NCBI RefSeq assembly: GCF_003573695.1 | Contig: NC_039363.1 | Coordinates: forward strand, 148,894,826-148,958,825 | Direction of reading: 5' to 3' | From: Papaver somniferum | Lineage: Eukaryota > Streptophyta > Magnoliopsida > Ranunculales > Papaveraceae | Length of the DNA stretch: 64,000 nucleotides | In this document: positions 46,176-57,975 of the stretch, one piece after another | Layout: each line of letters begins with the position of its first letter | Numbering within the stretch: the stretch's first letter is position 1 | Program-made: the position numbers and the translations under genes | The notes under the pieces: generated by a model | Told to the model about the DNA's origin: nothing | What the model saw: only the letters and a program-made list of their open reading frames with translations | Database searches by the model: none

Positions 46176-46813
46176 AAGGCATGGGTTGAAAAGCAACAAA
46201 AAGAGATACTAAAGAAGAACTAGGCTCAAAACTTTGATGTGGATTTGTTTCTGAGTATCATTTTCTCTGTTTTATGTTGCACTTTCTTTTTATTTCTGAA
46301 TACAATGGTATTTATGTTTCACTGTTTTATGTTGCACTTTCTTTTCATTTCTGAATACAATGGTATTATGTTTCATTGGTATAAAATGAAATTAGAATAC
46401 AAGCAATGTCGTTTTTCTATATCTTCTGCAACTAACAGGAGGAGGAAGGAACTGAAGAACTAAATTAACAATTGCCATAAAATATGTAATTGAATTACAA
46501 GATTAAAACCCAACAACATCCAACTAGACTTCTGGATGTATATGTAATTCAGAAATGAATTCAACTACTTGAACGGAGCATAAGACAACATGATCCCAGA
46601 CTAAATACATAAAGAGTGAGAATTTCTACTACAAGTGCTAGCCACAATAAACAGAGACACAAGAGCAACAAAAATTGCAGTTTCCAGAATTCAGTTTGCC
46701 ACCTCTGCTCCATGCCTCGCCCAAATATGTGCACATAAGTCTTCACGAAGCGCCTCATGCATTGGTATGTTAATAAATTCATGGTAGTTGACAGGTCTTG
46801 GTTCATGACTGTG
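46176..46813. other. Intergenic space between convergent Harbinger genes
   Basis: AT-rich 3' flanks of both genes. It contains two near-identical ~60-bp direct repeats (about 46255-46320 and 46320-46390, GTTTTATGTTGCACTTTCTTT core). No gene seen. Confidence 0.5.
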
Positions 46814-48221
46814 CTAAATTCTCATTTCTCCTGCTCCTGGTGTTTTCCAAGCACCATGACGACGTTCATCCTCAGATATCATGTTGTGGAGAATAATACA
46901 AGTCTTCATTATGTACTTAAGGTCATCTTCATCCCAATACCTTACTGGTCCTGCCACAATGTGGAATTTTGCTTGCGGAATCCCAAATGCCCGCTCAACA
47001 TCCTTCCTTTTTCCCATTTGGTAACCGTTGAATAATGTCTGTTGTTGATTATGCGGCTGTTTGTAAGACTGAACAATAGTTGACAATATTGGGTAGATTC
47101 CGTCAGCTAAATAGTAACCCATATCATATCTATGACCATTTATACGAACATCAACTTGTGGAGCATCCTCCGATAAGATATTGTCGAACGGTGGTGATGC
47201 ATCGAGTACATTGAGATCATTACACGAACCAGGCATACCAAAAAATGCATGCCAAAACCATCTATCATAAGATGCAACTGCCTCTAATACAATGGAGGGC
47301 CATGGCTTATATCCTTTGTATTGTCCAGCCCACGATGTCGGGCAATTCTTCCACGGCCAATACATACAATCAACACTTCCAAGCATACCAGGAAAACCTC
47401 TTTCATCATTCTCCTTCAACAAACGTTTTACATCGTCCGGTGTGGGTTTTCTCAAGTACCTCGGACCAAAAAGTTTCACAATATTCCTACAAAACCGCTT
47501 CAAGTAAAAGTACTGAGTTGTCTTTCCCATTCTCACATAATCGTCATTCGCATCAGCTGCAATACCATTGGCAAGTAACTTGACGCAGGCAAGCATCTTC
47601 ATGTGGGGAGAATGACCTGGTACACCTCTGCAGTCCAGTCTTTGAGGCTATAGAGGATCATGAACACATATCTCACCCAAGATTCTGACAAACAGTTCTC
47701 GCCTCATACGGAGACGGTCATGAAAATTTTGGATTGAATACACACAATTTGTGGTGAAATAGTCACGCATCATCTGTACATCATGAATAACCCTGAATCT
47801 ATCGGTGTATCGTCTGTGGAAGACCTCATGCAATTCTGGTTGAGCAATAATTGTACCTGCTTGATTAAGACACATAAACAGAAACACTAAACTAAACTAG
47901 TGTTCCAATTTTTTAAAGCTATATGCAAGCAAACATATTATCAGTTTACAATATGGTTTCCTAGTCAATATTTTCCATGTTCCAGGGGTTATGTTCAATT
48001 TGCAAGTAACTGTATAATATGTATCCAGGCAATGTCATCACAGATGGAGTAACCATACCTGTTTCTAACCAATGGTTAATTAATAATAGCCTTTCAACCT
48101 CATCATCAGCATCTCTTTCCTCCCATCTACGGAGAATACGGTCAATGTCATCCATAGGGTCATAGGAAGCCAAAGTCCCAACATCGTCTTGAGAATCTCG
48201 ATCACTCATTTCAGTAGACAC
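46814..48221 (-). pseudogene. PIF/Harbinger DDE transposase with one in-frame stop
   Basis: Exon 1 (48221-48059) and exon 2 (47856-46814) join through a GT...AG intron whose phases agree (1 nt left over from exon 1). Exon 2 contains HRRYTDRF, FHDRLRMRRELFVRIL, then a TAG at 47648-47650 in an otherwise open frame, then NGIAADANDDYVRMGKTT. Catalytic acidic residues are recognisable in the GSVDCMYW, PGSCNDLNVL and KRKDVERAFG motifs, with YYLADGIYP between. It ends at 46814. The protein would cut and join the element at TTA targets; the stop makes this copy inactive unless read through. Confidence 0.88.
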
Positions 48222-48378
48222 CTATAAAAAATCAAGCACATTAGTGTACCTTACCATAGTCATCCTTATTTGTAAACTACAGCAAACAACAAACCACAAT
48301 CTAAACCACAACAAAGATCAGAGGAGGCAAAAATCTTCAGGGACATGCATCCATTTATAGATTTCACACAATCTAGTC

Positions 48379-48393
48379 AGGAAATATCGAGTT
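48379..48393. repeat. Target duplication of the nested retroposon, left
   Basis: AGGAAATATCGAGTT, identical to 49369-49383. Confidence 0.85.
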
Positions 48394-49368
48394 TTTTTTT
48401 TTGATCGTGAAAAGAGATTGTATAAGAGAAATATGAATTGTTTACAAACAGACCAGAAAATAAAAATTACAAGGGATACCCTCAACTGAGAGTAAGGAGT
48501 CAAAGAGACCCAAAAGACACAACGAAGCCCAAGAAACCAAACAAGATATTTCCCATAAAGTTAGAAGGCCCAAGACAGATGAAACCCCGACTAAAATCAT
48601 CTTTTCCAAAGCCGCCAGTAGAAGTCACATTTTGCACCACCACTACAATTGCAGCACCGCCGCTTGCTTTTGTGATCGTCAGAGACCAGCACGGTGCTGA
48701 TTAAGAACTCAAGATCGGAATCCAGATCATCATCTTGGTTGGTTAAGAATTGATGTGAGAGATTGATGCGAGAGATTGGTGATAGGGGATGTAAGAGCCA
48801 CTTGATTATGTGGTCAACAAAAACCAGCACACTTGCTGATTATGAATTGAAGATCGGGAGCCAGATCATCATCGGAAACCAAGACCTTTCTTGGTTAAGA
48901 ACCGATGTGAGAGATTGTTGATAGGGGATGTATGAGAAGTCTTTAAGGGATGTGAGATGGGGTGTATAAAGAAGTGGTTGATGGAGGTTTCGTTTAGGTT
49001 GAGATTAAGTGTGGTTCTATTGGCTTTGATTGATGAAAATTAGTCAAGGATTTCACTGATGAAAAAGTAGTAAGATGGGAACTAAGATGAGGTGAGATTG
49101 GCAGGGGACAACATCGATCCATGGATTTCAAGTGAGATAAAGGGAGAGAGAACTTCAATCAACCTTGTCTACTTGATTTTTTTTTTTTTTTTTTTTTTAA
49201 CAATCCAGACATTCCAGATGATTAACAACTAAAATTACAGTGATAGAAGAGAGAAATAGTTGAAGTCCTGCTCGGATCTAGTCCTAAATCCGAGCAGGCA
49301 AATGGTGACGGCGTTTTCTTTCTGGGGAGATTTCAGCGAGGAGAGAGGAGAGAGATGAGATTTCAGCG
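48394..49368 (-). mobile_element. Retroposon inserted between Harbinger genes (SINE or 5'-truncated LINE)
   Basis: 975 bp flanked by a perfect 15-bp duplication, with a poly-T start at low coordinate, so a minus-strand poly-A retroposon. No RT or other coding domain was recognised. A second long poly-T run at 49170-49198 suggests a further retroposon nested in it. Two copies of a GAGAGATTG(A/T)TG-type stretch lie at 48755-48930. Confidence 0.7.
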
Positions 49369-49383
49369 AGGAAATATCGAGTT
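49369..49383. repeat. Target duplication of the nested retroposon, right
   Basis: Exact 15-bp match to 48379-48393. Confidence 0.85.
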
Positions 49384-49645
49384 CTCATTAACAATTTCAT
49401 ACTAAAACAAAGATAGAGATTACAGGACTCGAGGAAATTAAAGCGACCAACAAGCACAATACAGTACCAAGACACTAACTAAATCCATAGAGTTCAGCTT
49501 GGAAGGAACACCCAAATTAGTTCAGCAAAATTAAAATCATCACATAACATAATCTCTAAACTTCGGACTCCAGTAATCTAACTTTTAAGAGAACTGTAAT
49601 GTGAACTCAATTATTCTCATAACCAAGTGATGAAAGTAAATCTGT

Positions 49646-52071
49646 TTAGTTTGAGCTAAGCAAAGATGCATATTCTCCATATGCCATGAAATGTTGAGAA
49701 GGTTGTGTATTCTGAGTTTCTGGACCACAATCTTGAGTAGAAGGTTCTGCCTCGGAAGGATGGTAACATTGTGTTTGAGTATGAACATCAAGATATTGTC
49801 GTAGCGAATCAACTTCTTTTCGCAATGCGGTATTATCATTTTGCAAAGCAATATTCTCACTTCGCAGTGTCATATTATCACTTCGCAATGCAGTATTATC
49901 CATTTGTTGGGTGTTTGGCGGATGTAAAACTCGTTACTTTTTTTGAAGTCTAAATCATACAGTTGTGCCGAAACTTTTGGCCGCTCACTCTGCACAAAAA
50001 GAAAACGTAGTTGATCAGTTAATCATATGAACCATTGGACACCCTCACAAACAGATTCCATCTAAGGGATTATCTACATATCCACTCATAATATGAAGTC
50101 ATAAAAAAAAACCTACTGGTCTAGTTATACACAAATTTTGGCCACTCACTCTGCATTATACAGCTTATACACGTAGCCATATGGCTCAAGAAAGACAAAA
50201 ATGGTGGAACTTAATAACCTACAGAACTTAATAAGCAAATGATTATGAAACTATATACTGTACAGATAAATCAACAACTATTCTTGAAAATATGAAAGGG
50301 GAAAAAAGCTTAGAGAACTTACCAATGGATGCATGTCTACGCTCCATGAGGTGCTAGGAACACGAGGACTAACTGGGATAGACATCGGATCACCATCAGA
50401 ATCTGGAACGGTCATGCTCCAATCAACTAGTGGAATGCGATTGTCCTCTTATGTAGCGTAAACATGATGAGCTGGAATCAAACTAATGGGGTAAGGAAGA
50501 CGATGTGCTGGATTTTGGGACGATGATGGCCCTATCTCATCTCGGTTTCCCGGAACTGGCCTACCCAATGGCTTTAAATAAGGACCAACAGAAACTTGTT
50601 TCCAATACATTTTATAAAGTCCTTCATCATCCACCACAAGCTTATGAGCACCAGCATCTACTTTCATATCGAAGTTTCTCAAGAACTCTGTATAAGGTGT
50701 GTATGGCGAATTCTCCAGTAACTTGACGCCAACACCTTTCTCTTAAATACATAACTGCTTCCCTATCTTCGGGATTGTAAAGAAGATATCTACATTTAGA
50801 TAACTGTTTTGCACGGCGTAAAATCTTCTTCCCTGCAAGCTTACTTCGTTCCCAAGGCTGCCATGTTGTGGACTCAATTGTTCTCATGTCTATTTGTCTC
50901 TGAGCTTCTACTCTTAAGTGTCTTCCCGTTCCTGCTTGATTGTGCGCCAGTTGGTCTTTGTTAAATACCGCAATTTGGGGAAATCTATCAAGATCTATTG
51001 CCTCATAACCAAATGAATTAGGATTCCTATTGGAACCAATGAGTGGAAGTAAAAATAGAACCAACACTGCAAAAAAAAATTGATATAGTTTCAAGTAAAT
51101 ACAAGCAGCTGGCTAGGAAACATAATAACAATTCTTAGGTTTGAGAAAGAGTAGGGATTAAAAGGTTGTATGGATGCCTATTTTGAAAATGGAACCAGCA
51201 TAAATAGCAAAAATGATTAGATTAATCTCTATTGGAAAAATAATAACGGTAAATATGATAGACAAAATTAAAATAATAAACATATTAACACATACCGGTA
51301 GGATCATCCACATTCCATTGAATGACGAGATTTTCCGCTACTAGTCTCGCATAATGATCGATAAAGACGAGCTAAAGTTGCAGTACCTCAAAGATATTTA
51401 CCGACTTCCTCTAGATCAGAGAGGGATGCCAACCATCCAACTTTGACAATTGATGAACTATTAGGAAACAGAACTTGCTCAATAAACCACATAAGAAACG
51501 CTCGGGTAATCTCTTGCCAATGGGGTTCCATAACTTCAATTGAAACATTTTTGAATTGTAGAAGCCATCGGTACAAGTGCGAACAAGGGACTCCACCACC
51601 CTTAAAGTAATCTTCGTTATAATCGTTAGAGTGTGTAGCATTTTCAATCACATTACCTAAATAAGCTCTTGCCATTATTAAACACTCTTATTTTTCATCG
51701 TCTTCCCATTGTATAAACGAAGGATTACTCCCTCTTCCCACCGAAATACCGGTCAGTGAAGTAAAATCATGTGGTGTGAAACCTATTTCAAACTCCGGAA
51801 AATGGAATGTATTGGTGGACTCCCACCATCGCTCAACAATTGCATCCGCAAGCTTCTTGTCACAAAACGGGGCATCTATTTCAAACAATCTTTGACAACC
51901 ACATTTATCAATGATTTTTTTACATTCTTCATGTTGGGACACAATGTCATACAAATCTTTCATTTCAGACCATCCACCTCTAAATGTTATCTCTTTCCTA
52001 GTACTATTTTTCTTACATATATGTGGTAGTGGTGAGTCCATTGACGAAACACGTTGATGGAAACTATTCAT
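49646..52071 (-). pseudogene. Plant mobile domain (MAIN-like) gene captured in a Harbinger element
   Basis: Exon 1 (52071 to about 51296) carries GGWSEMKDLYDIV, LADAIVERWWESTNTFHFPEFEIGFTPHDFTSLTGISVG and, after an in-frame TAA (51688-51690), ARAYLGNVI, HLYRWLLQFKN, RAFLMWFIEQVLFPN, LSDLEEVGKYL, then a TGA (51388-51390) exactly where the family has Trp, then GTATLARLYRSL. Exon 2 (about 51066-50323) carries the C-terminal half, a frameshift near 50748 and a TAA at 50449-50451. Exon 3 (about 49989-49646) encodes a heptad-like coiled coil of repeated (R/Q)-S/N-D/E-N blocks. Plant mobile domain proteins act in transcription and transposon silencing in plants and are often found in transposons. 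Here it has three nonsense codons. Confidence 0.75.
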
Positions 52072-52684
52072 ACTCTCTATTCATTCAGAAACATCACAAT
52101 TGAGTGAGTTCACAATTGAGTAATTTTCCACAAAATTATGTAAGAATATTATTTTAAGAAAGTACAACATTCCTAGCACATCATTTCTTACTAAACAAGT
52201 AGTTAAGAATTGGTACTTACAGTATTATCTACTGGAACTGTTCATCTTAAAATGGATAAACGCTACATCATTAGTATAAACACTAAGCAATCACTATATT
52301 GCAGTGTAATGGTTTAACACTAGGAAGGTAATTTGCTAATGGCTACATCATTGAAACAATTCGTAGGATGCAATTCAAGTCCGGCAAGGCACTAAAGAGT
52401 AATGTAAGTAAATACCATGTTTTCACTACCAACCAGATAATTTTCATACTGCAACTAACCATTTAAGCTAATTATCCATATAGCCAACCTATGATACAAA
52501 ACAAAGAAGATGTTAAGGTCCTATTGTGGTGACTTATGTCAGAACCTACAGAGTATAAACTAACACCATGGGTAAGCCCCTTCAAGTAATTAGGTAAGCC
52601 CTAAACAACCATATGCGTCATTCTACAAAGAAGAATTTGAAAGTCATCATGCACGTGGAATAAACTATATTTCTGTGACGAATT
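52072..52684. other. Upstream region of the captured mobile-domain gene
   Basis: No coding sequence seen. Would hold the promoter of the minus-strand gene ending at 49646. Cut off from the rest of the Harbinger right arm by the copia insertion. Confidence 0.4.
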
Positions 52685-52728
52685 TCATCTGTTAACCATA
52701 CGAGTCTCATCTGTTAACCATACGAGTC
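52685..52728. repeat. Exact 22-bp tandem duplication across the copia/host junction
   Basis: Units 52685-52706 and 52707-52728 are identical. Each consists of the 5-bp target duplication TCATC followed by the first 17 bp of the LTR (TGTTAACCATACGAGTC). The 3' LTR has only one copy of the LTR part. Confidence 0.9.
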
Positions 52729-52954
52729 TCACCGGCTCACAAGTCTCAACTGACCAGGTTGAATACCGTAAGTCTAGGAAAGACTGGGTAGTATCAGATA
52801 AGTCTTAGAGTCTTTCAGTTAGCTTAAGAATAACATTCATTACTTTTGAATAGGTAAAAACTGTTGTAACATCATCTTTGAGATTTTGTATAAATAATAC
52901 ATCGACTCCACAGTTCAGGTGTGGAAGTCATTCACCAAAAATCATAACTTAACT
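52690..52954 (+). repeat. 5' LTR of the copia element
   Basis: 265 bp, equal to the 243-bp 3' LTR plus the 22-bp duplication at its start. Contains TTGTATAAATAATAC near 52886 (TATA box). The two LTRs differ at only a few positions. Confidence 0.9.
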
Positions 52955-53018
52955 TGGTATCAGACTTGATCCAAGCTACGCTTCCAAAACACTTCAAAAC
53001 AAACAAAACTCACCAAAT

Positions 53019-56000
53019 ATGTCGACAACAACTCAGCTAAGAAACGTACAGATCCATCATCTGGTAACTCTTAAGCTAACATAAACCAACTACCCACTGT
53101 GGAAAACACAGTTCAAACCAATTCTGAAGGGCCATGGATTAACTGGCTTTATTGATGGTACAAAAGCTATACCTCCTAGAACACTACCAGATTCTGATGC
53201 TGAAAATCCAGAGTTCATTGCATATGAAGAACAAGACTCTTTTTTGGTTGGATGGCTGAACTCAACTCTTACTCCAGAGTGTCTTGGGGTTGTACGTGAT
53301 CTTAATACATCTAAGGAGGTATGGGATGCATTGGAGGCAGAATATGCTCCAAAGACAAAGTTTCACCAGATGAATCTCAAAAAGCAGCTACACAACTTAA
53401 GCAAAGGTAACAAATCTTGAAGAGTATTTTTAAATGAGGCTAAAGAACTATTTGCACAGCTTGCAGCATCCAGATATACAGTCAGTGATGATGAAAAGAA
53501 GCAATCCATCAGCAATGGGTTGAACCAAGCATATGATTTGATTGTCTCCACCTTAAGCACAATGGAGAACCTGAGCATGGATCTGTTTTACTCACATCTT
53601 CTCAACTTTGATATGCGCATCACACGTCAGCTTGAGGAAATACAACAACCCATTGCACATATTGCAGCTTCATCTACATCAGGACGAAAAACTCCTCAAA
53701 ACAACAACCACAATCAAAATCAACGACCTTTTCATTATCAACAAAATCAGTCACAACATCGTTTCCAGTCTCCTCTGCAAAGCAACAACACTGCTGAGAA
53801 GTGTCAAATCTGCAACAAGAAAGGTCACCTTGGTGACAAATGCTGGTTCCGTTACAAACCAAGCACCAATCAACCAAAACCACAAGCTGCGTATATTGCA
53901 TTTCCTGAAGCATCATATGGCAACCAATGGGTAACTGATTCTGGTGCTACCAATCATCTAACAGCAGATATGAATAACTTAACAATCCCTCATGCATATA
54001 CAGGCACAGAACAAGTGTATGTGGGTAATGGTAATTCACTAAACATCACACATACTGGTAATGCATCTTTCACACATAACTCAAGAATATTCTGTTTGAA
54101 TAACATTTTTCATGTACCTAGTATAAAGACAAACTTGTTATCAGTTTCTCAATTCTGCAAAGATAATGGTGTTTTCTTTGAGTTTCACACATCTCATTTC
54201 TTTGTAAAGGACAAGACAACAGGAAAGCTGTTGCTGCGCGGACTGAATAGGAATGGACTGTACATTCTTGAAGGCCTTACACAAATCACCAAACAAGGTT
54301 CTTCTCAAGCTAATGTTGCATCTTCCATGCCGACATGGCATCAATGTCTGGGTCATCCGATGCTACGTACCGTGTCTAGCATTTGCAATAGGTTTTCACT
54401 TGCAGTTTCGAATAAAATGTTTAATTTCTGCAACTCTTTTCATGTTAGTAAGAGCAGAAAACTTCCCTTTTCTCTCAGCACTACATCTTATGATAAACCA
54501 CTGTCTTTGGTTGTTTCTGATATCTGGGTCTCCCCTAAACTATCCAGGTCTGGTTTTCGATATTACATGCTCCAAATGGATGTTTATTCTCATTTCACTT
54601 GGGTGTTTCCTTTAGTACAACGTTCCGATGCTCTGTCCATTTTTATAAATTTTCGAAAACAAATTGAAAATCTTACAGATCATAGGATTAAGACTTTTCA
54701 GTCTGACAATGCCTTAGAGTATAAGAAGTTCACAAAGTATTTGAATGAATCTGGTATTCAACACCGATTCTCTTGTCCTCATACATCACCACAAAATGGA
54801 ATAGCAGAGAGACGTATTCGCCATGTCACTGAATCTGGCTAGCACTTTTATTTCAAGCACATATGCCCTCATCATTTTGGGCTGATGCGTTTGTCACTGC
54901 CTGTTACTTAATTAATTGTCTGCCTAAATCATCCAGTGAAGTCAAAACTCCTCTAGAACTCCTTTTTCATAAAGAACCAGATTACAAGTTTTTAAAGGTT
55001 TTTGGTTGTCTTGCTTATCCTTGCCTCAGATCTTATAACTCAAACAAGCTAGAACCTAGATCACTCCCATGTGTCTTTATAGGATACAGTAGTTCTCATA
55101 AGGGTTATATCTGCTTACATAGAGAGACTGGTAGGATTTATATCACACGCCATGTAAGGTTTGAAGAACAGTCGTTTCCATTCAGTCCAAAGCAGCAGTG
55201 TGTACCATTGCACAGTCCAGGTAATGTGCCTTCAGATACTTCATATCTACACTCTCCTCCTTTTAGGCGTAGACATTATCTCCCTATGCAATAGAATGTT
55301 GTATCTCCATCTACAGAACTGCTACCGAGCATAAGCAATGATATGAAAAGATTGGAACTATTCCAGGCCTCTCCTACAACATCTACATCACAACTGAATA
55401 CTCAAACTATCTCTGCTGCTGATTCCGTCACAAGTATGCCACTTCAAGACAGCTCTGAAGTAAATACTTCTCATGTAGTATCCTCTACTCATCTTATGCA
55501 AACAAGGGAAAAATCTGGAATTAACAAGCATGTTCAAAAAATGTGTTTGACTGCAACTAAACATCCCCTCAATGATTCAGAATGCATGGAACCAACATGT
55601 TACTCAGAAGCATGCAAACTTCCAGAATGGCGTGCAGCTATGGATAATCAAATAAATGCTCTCATCAGAAATGGCACATATTCGATAGTTCCTTTTCAAC
55701 CAGGCATGAATGTTGTTGGCTCTAAGTGGGTTTATCGAGTAAAACAAAACTCTGACGGAACCATTGATAAACGTAAGGCTCGATTGGTGGCGAAAGGTTT
55801 TAATCAACATGAAGGGGTTGATTATGGAGAGACCTTTAGTCCAGTTATAAAACCATGTACTATACGTCTGGTTCTGGCTATTGCTGTCATGAACAACTGG
55901 CCATTGAAGTAACTAGATGTTGAAAATGCTTTCCTCCATGGAACTTTGGAAGAGGAAGTCTATATGAAGCAACCGGCAGGGTATGTAGATGCTAATCATC

Positions 56001-57121
56001 CAACTCATGTGTGTACACTGCATAAGTCGTTATATGGGCTAAAGCAGGCTCCGCGTGCATGGTTTTCACGGCTCAGTAACTATCTAATCACACTTGGCTT
56101 CAAAGGTTCAGTTGCAGACACATCCTTGTTTGTCTGCAAAACCAAACAATCATTTACTTATGTGTTGATTTATGTGGATGACATAATTGTCACAGGGTCA
56201 GACTCTTCGCAGGTAGCTCGACTCATTCAAGAACTGGGTAGAGAGTTTGCGATAAAAGACATGGGGGACCTTCATTTCTTTCTGGGTATAGAAGTTATAA
56301 GGAAAATTGGTGGTCTAATTCTCACTCAGCGCAAGTATATAACAGATCTTCTCAAACGCACTAGACTAGATGGTGTAAAACCCGTGTCGAGTCCAATGTC
56401 TTCCAGCTTGAAGTTAAGGCAGACAGGCAGTGAAAGATTTGCAGACTGTACCTTATATCGCAGCATCGTTGGTGCTCTTCAATACCTCCATATCACGAGG
56501 CCAGATATTTCTGTAGCTGTTAATAAGGTGTGCCAGTATATGCACAGTCCTTATATTGAACAATGGGAACAAGTGAAACGTTTTCTTCGATATCTAAAGA
56601 ACACAGTGGATTATGGCCTTCATATACATCCTTCACGAGACTTTTCTTTGCATGGTTACTCAGATGCTGATTGGGATGGTTGCCTAGATGATCGTAGATC
56701 CACTAGTGGTTATGGTATATACTTCGGTGGTAATCTGATATCGTGGAGTGCTAGAAAACAGAAGACAGTCAGTAAATCTAGCACTGAGGCAGAATATCTA
56801 GGCATTGCCATTGCAACCTATGAGATTATTTGGATTGAGTCATTGCTTCGTGAACTTGGAATTACTATCTCTGCCCCAGTGTTGTGGTGTGATAACTTGG
56901 GCGCAACATACCTTACATCTAATCCAGTTTTTCATGCTCACACGAAGCATATCGAGATAGATTATCATTTTGTAAGGGAAAGGGTGGCTAGCAATCACTT
57001 GAAGGTGCAGTTCATCAGTTCATGGGATCAAATAGCTGACATTTTTACCAAAGGTCTACCAACACAAAGATTTCAGATATTACGTAGCAAGTTGCACATT
57101 CGTAAACTCAGCACAACTTGA
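53019..57121 (+). pseudogene. copia gag-pol polyprotein, five lesions
   Basis: Start ATG at 53019. UBN2-type gag (LVGWLNSTLTPE, WDALEAEYAP) is followed by the zinc knuckle CQICNKKGHLGDKC (53802-53843), protease WVTDSGATNHL (about 53926), GAG-pre-integrase (MPTWHQCLGHP), integrase core ending HTSPQNGIAERRIRHVTE, RT with YVDD (about 56171-56182) and RNase H (YSDADW, SSTEAEY). Lesions: TAA 53082-53084, TGA 53418-53420, a one-base deletion at 54838, TAG 55292-55294 and TAG 55910-55912. Otherwise the frame is continuous, showing a rather young but inactive copy. Confidence 0.92.
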
Positions 57122-57128
57122 GGGGGAA

Positions 57129-57371
57129 TGTTAACCATACGAGTCTCACCGGCTCACAAGTCTCGACTGACCAGGTTGAATACCGTAAGTCTAGGAAAGA
57201 CTGGGTAGTATCAGATAAGTCTAAGAGTCTTTCAGTTAGCTTAAGAATAGCATTCATTACTTTTGAATAGGTAAAAACTGTTGTAACATCATCTTTGAGA
57301 TCTTGTATAAATAATACATCGACTCCACAGTTCAGGTGTGGAAGTCATTCACCAAAACTCATATCTTAACT
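57129..57371 (+). repeat. 3' LTR of the copia element
   Basis: 243 bp, TGTTAACCATACGAGTC to ATATCTTAACT. Preceded by the purine tract and followed by TCATC. Confidence 0.9.
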
Positions 57372-57376
57372 TCATC

Positions 57377-57972
57377 AAATAGTTAACATGCATGTTAATT
57401 TTTCACCAATTGCATTCAAATCTACTAAAAAAAATCATAGATGACAAATCAATCATAGAGTATGGATGTAAATCCTAATCATCAAACACTATAAAATCAT
57501 CAAATACTAGTTTTAGAACACTAAAAACCAATTGATTTCTGAGGTAAACAACACCAATCAATCGATCTCTAAATTGATATTTCAGTTTTTGAGAACCCTA
57601 ACATACCTGATGACATTGGAGATCTTCTATGAAGAAGTAGAGAAGATTTTGGACTTGTTTTCTCCAAGAAGCAATAAACCAAGATGAATCATAGAAGTAA
57701 ATCAACGAAACTGAAGATAAACCAGAGAAGGAGAAACTCAGACGGGAAGAACCATTTTTTTTCGATGAAAAAATAGAAGGAAAGAAGCTTTTTCCTGAGT
57801 TCTTTTTTTTAAATTAAAAAGGAAATGTCATCCGATCATTGAGTGGTCGGATGGAGAATCCGTTTAATTTTATCACAGTAGATTTTAACTCCCCAAATTC
57901 GTAAGGGTCCACAAATATATGGAGAGTCATTGAGTTATGGATGGTTTTAGCTACATACCATATGAGTTGCCC
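57377..57972. other. Right arm of the Harbinger element
   Basis: Non-coding. Contains one palindromic subterminal repeat (57829-57853, CATCCGATCATT...GTCGGATG) and the right terminal inverted repeat ending TATGAGTTGCCC at 57972, then TTA. Confidence 0.75.
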
Positions 57973-57975
57973 TTA

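Larger units (their letters stand above)
52690..57371 (+). mobile_element. Ty1/copia LTR retrotransposon inside the Harbinger element
   Basis: 4682 bp. 5' LTR 52690-52954, 3' LTR 57129-57371, 5-bp target duplication TCATC at 52685-52689 and 57372-57376. PBS TGGTATCAGA (matching initiator tRNA-Met) starts at 52955. The purine tract AGGGGGAA at 57121-57128 precedes the 3' LTR. It encodes a single gag-pol frame in copia order with five lesions. Confidence 0.93.
44766..57972. mobile_element. PIF/Harbinger DNA transposon carrying a captured gene, with nested insertions
   Basis: Terminal inverted repeats GGGCAACTCCTATGG (left) and the complement of CCATATGAGTTGCCC (right) match at 14 of 15 positions, flanked by TTA on both sides, the target preference of PIF/Harbinger. 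It contains the two genes standard for the superfamily, a Myb/NAM-type helper (plus strand) and a DDE transposase (minus strand), arranged convergently, and in addition a plant-mobile-domain gene (minus strand). A 975-bp retroposon and a 4.7-kb copia element sit inside. Without these it would be about 7.5 kb. Confidence 0.88.
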
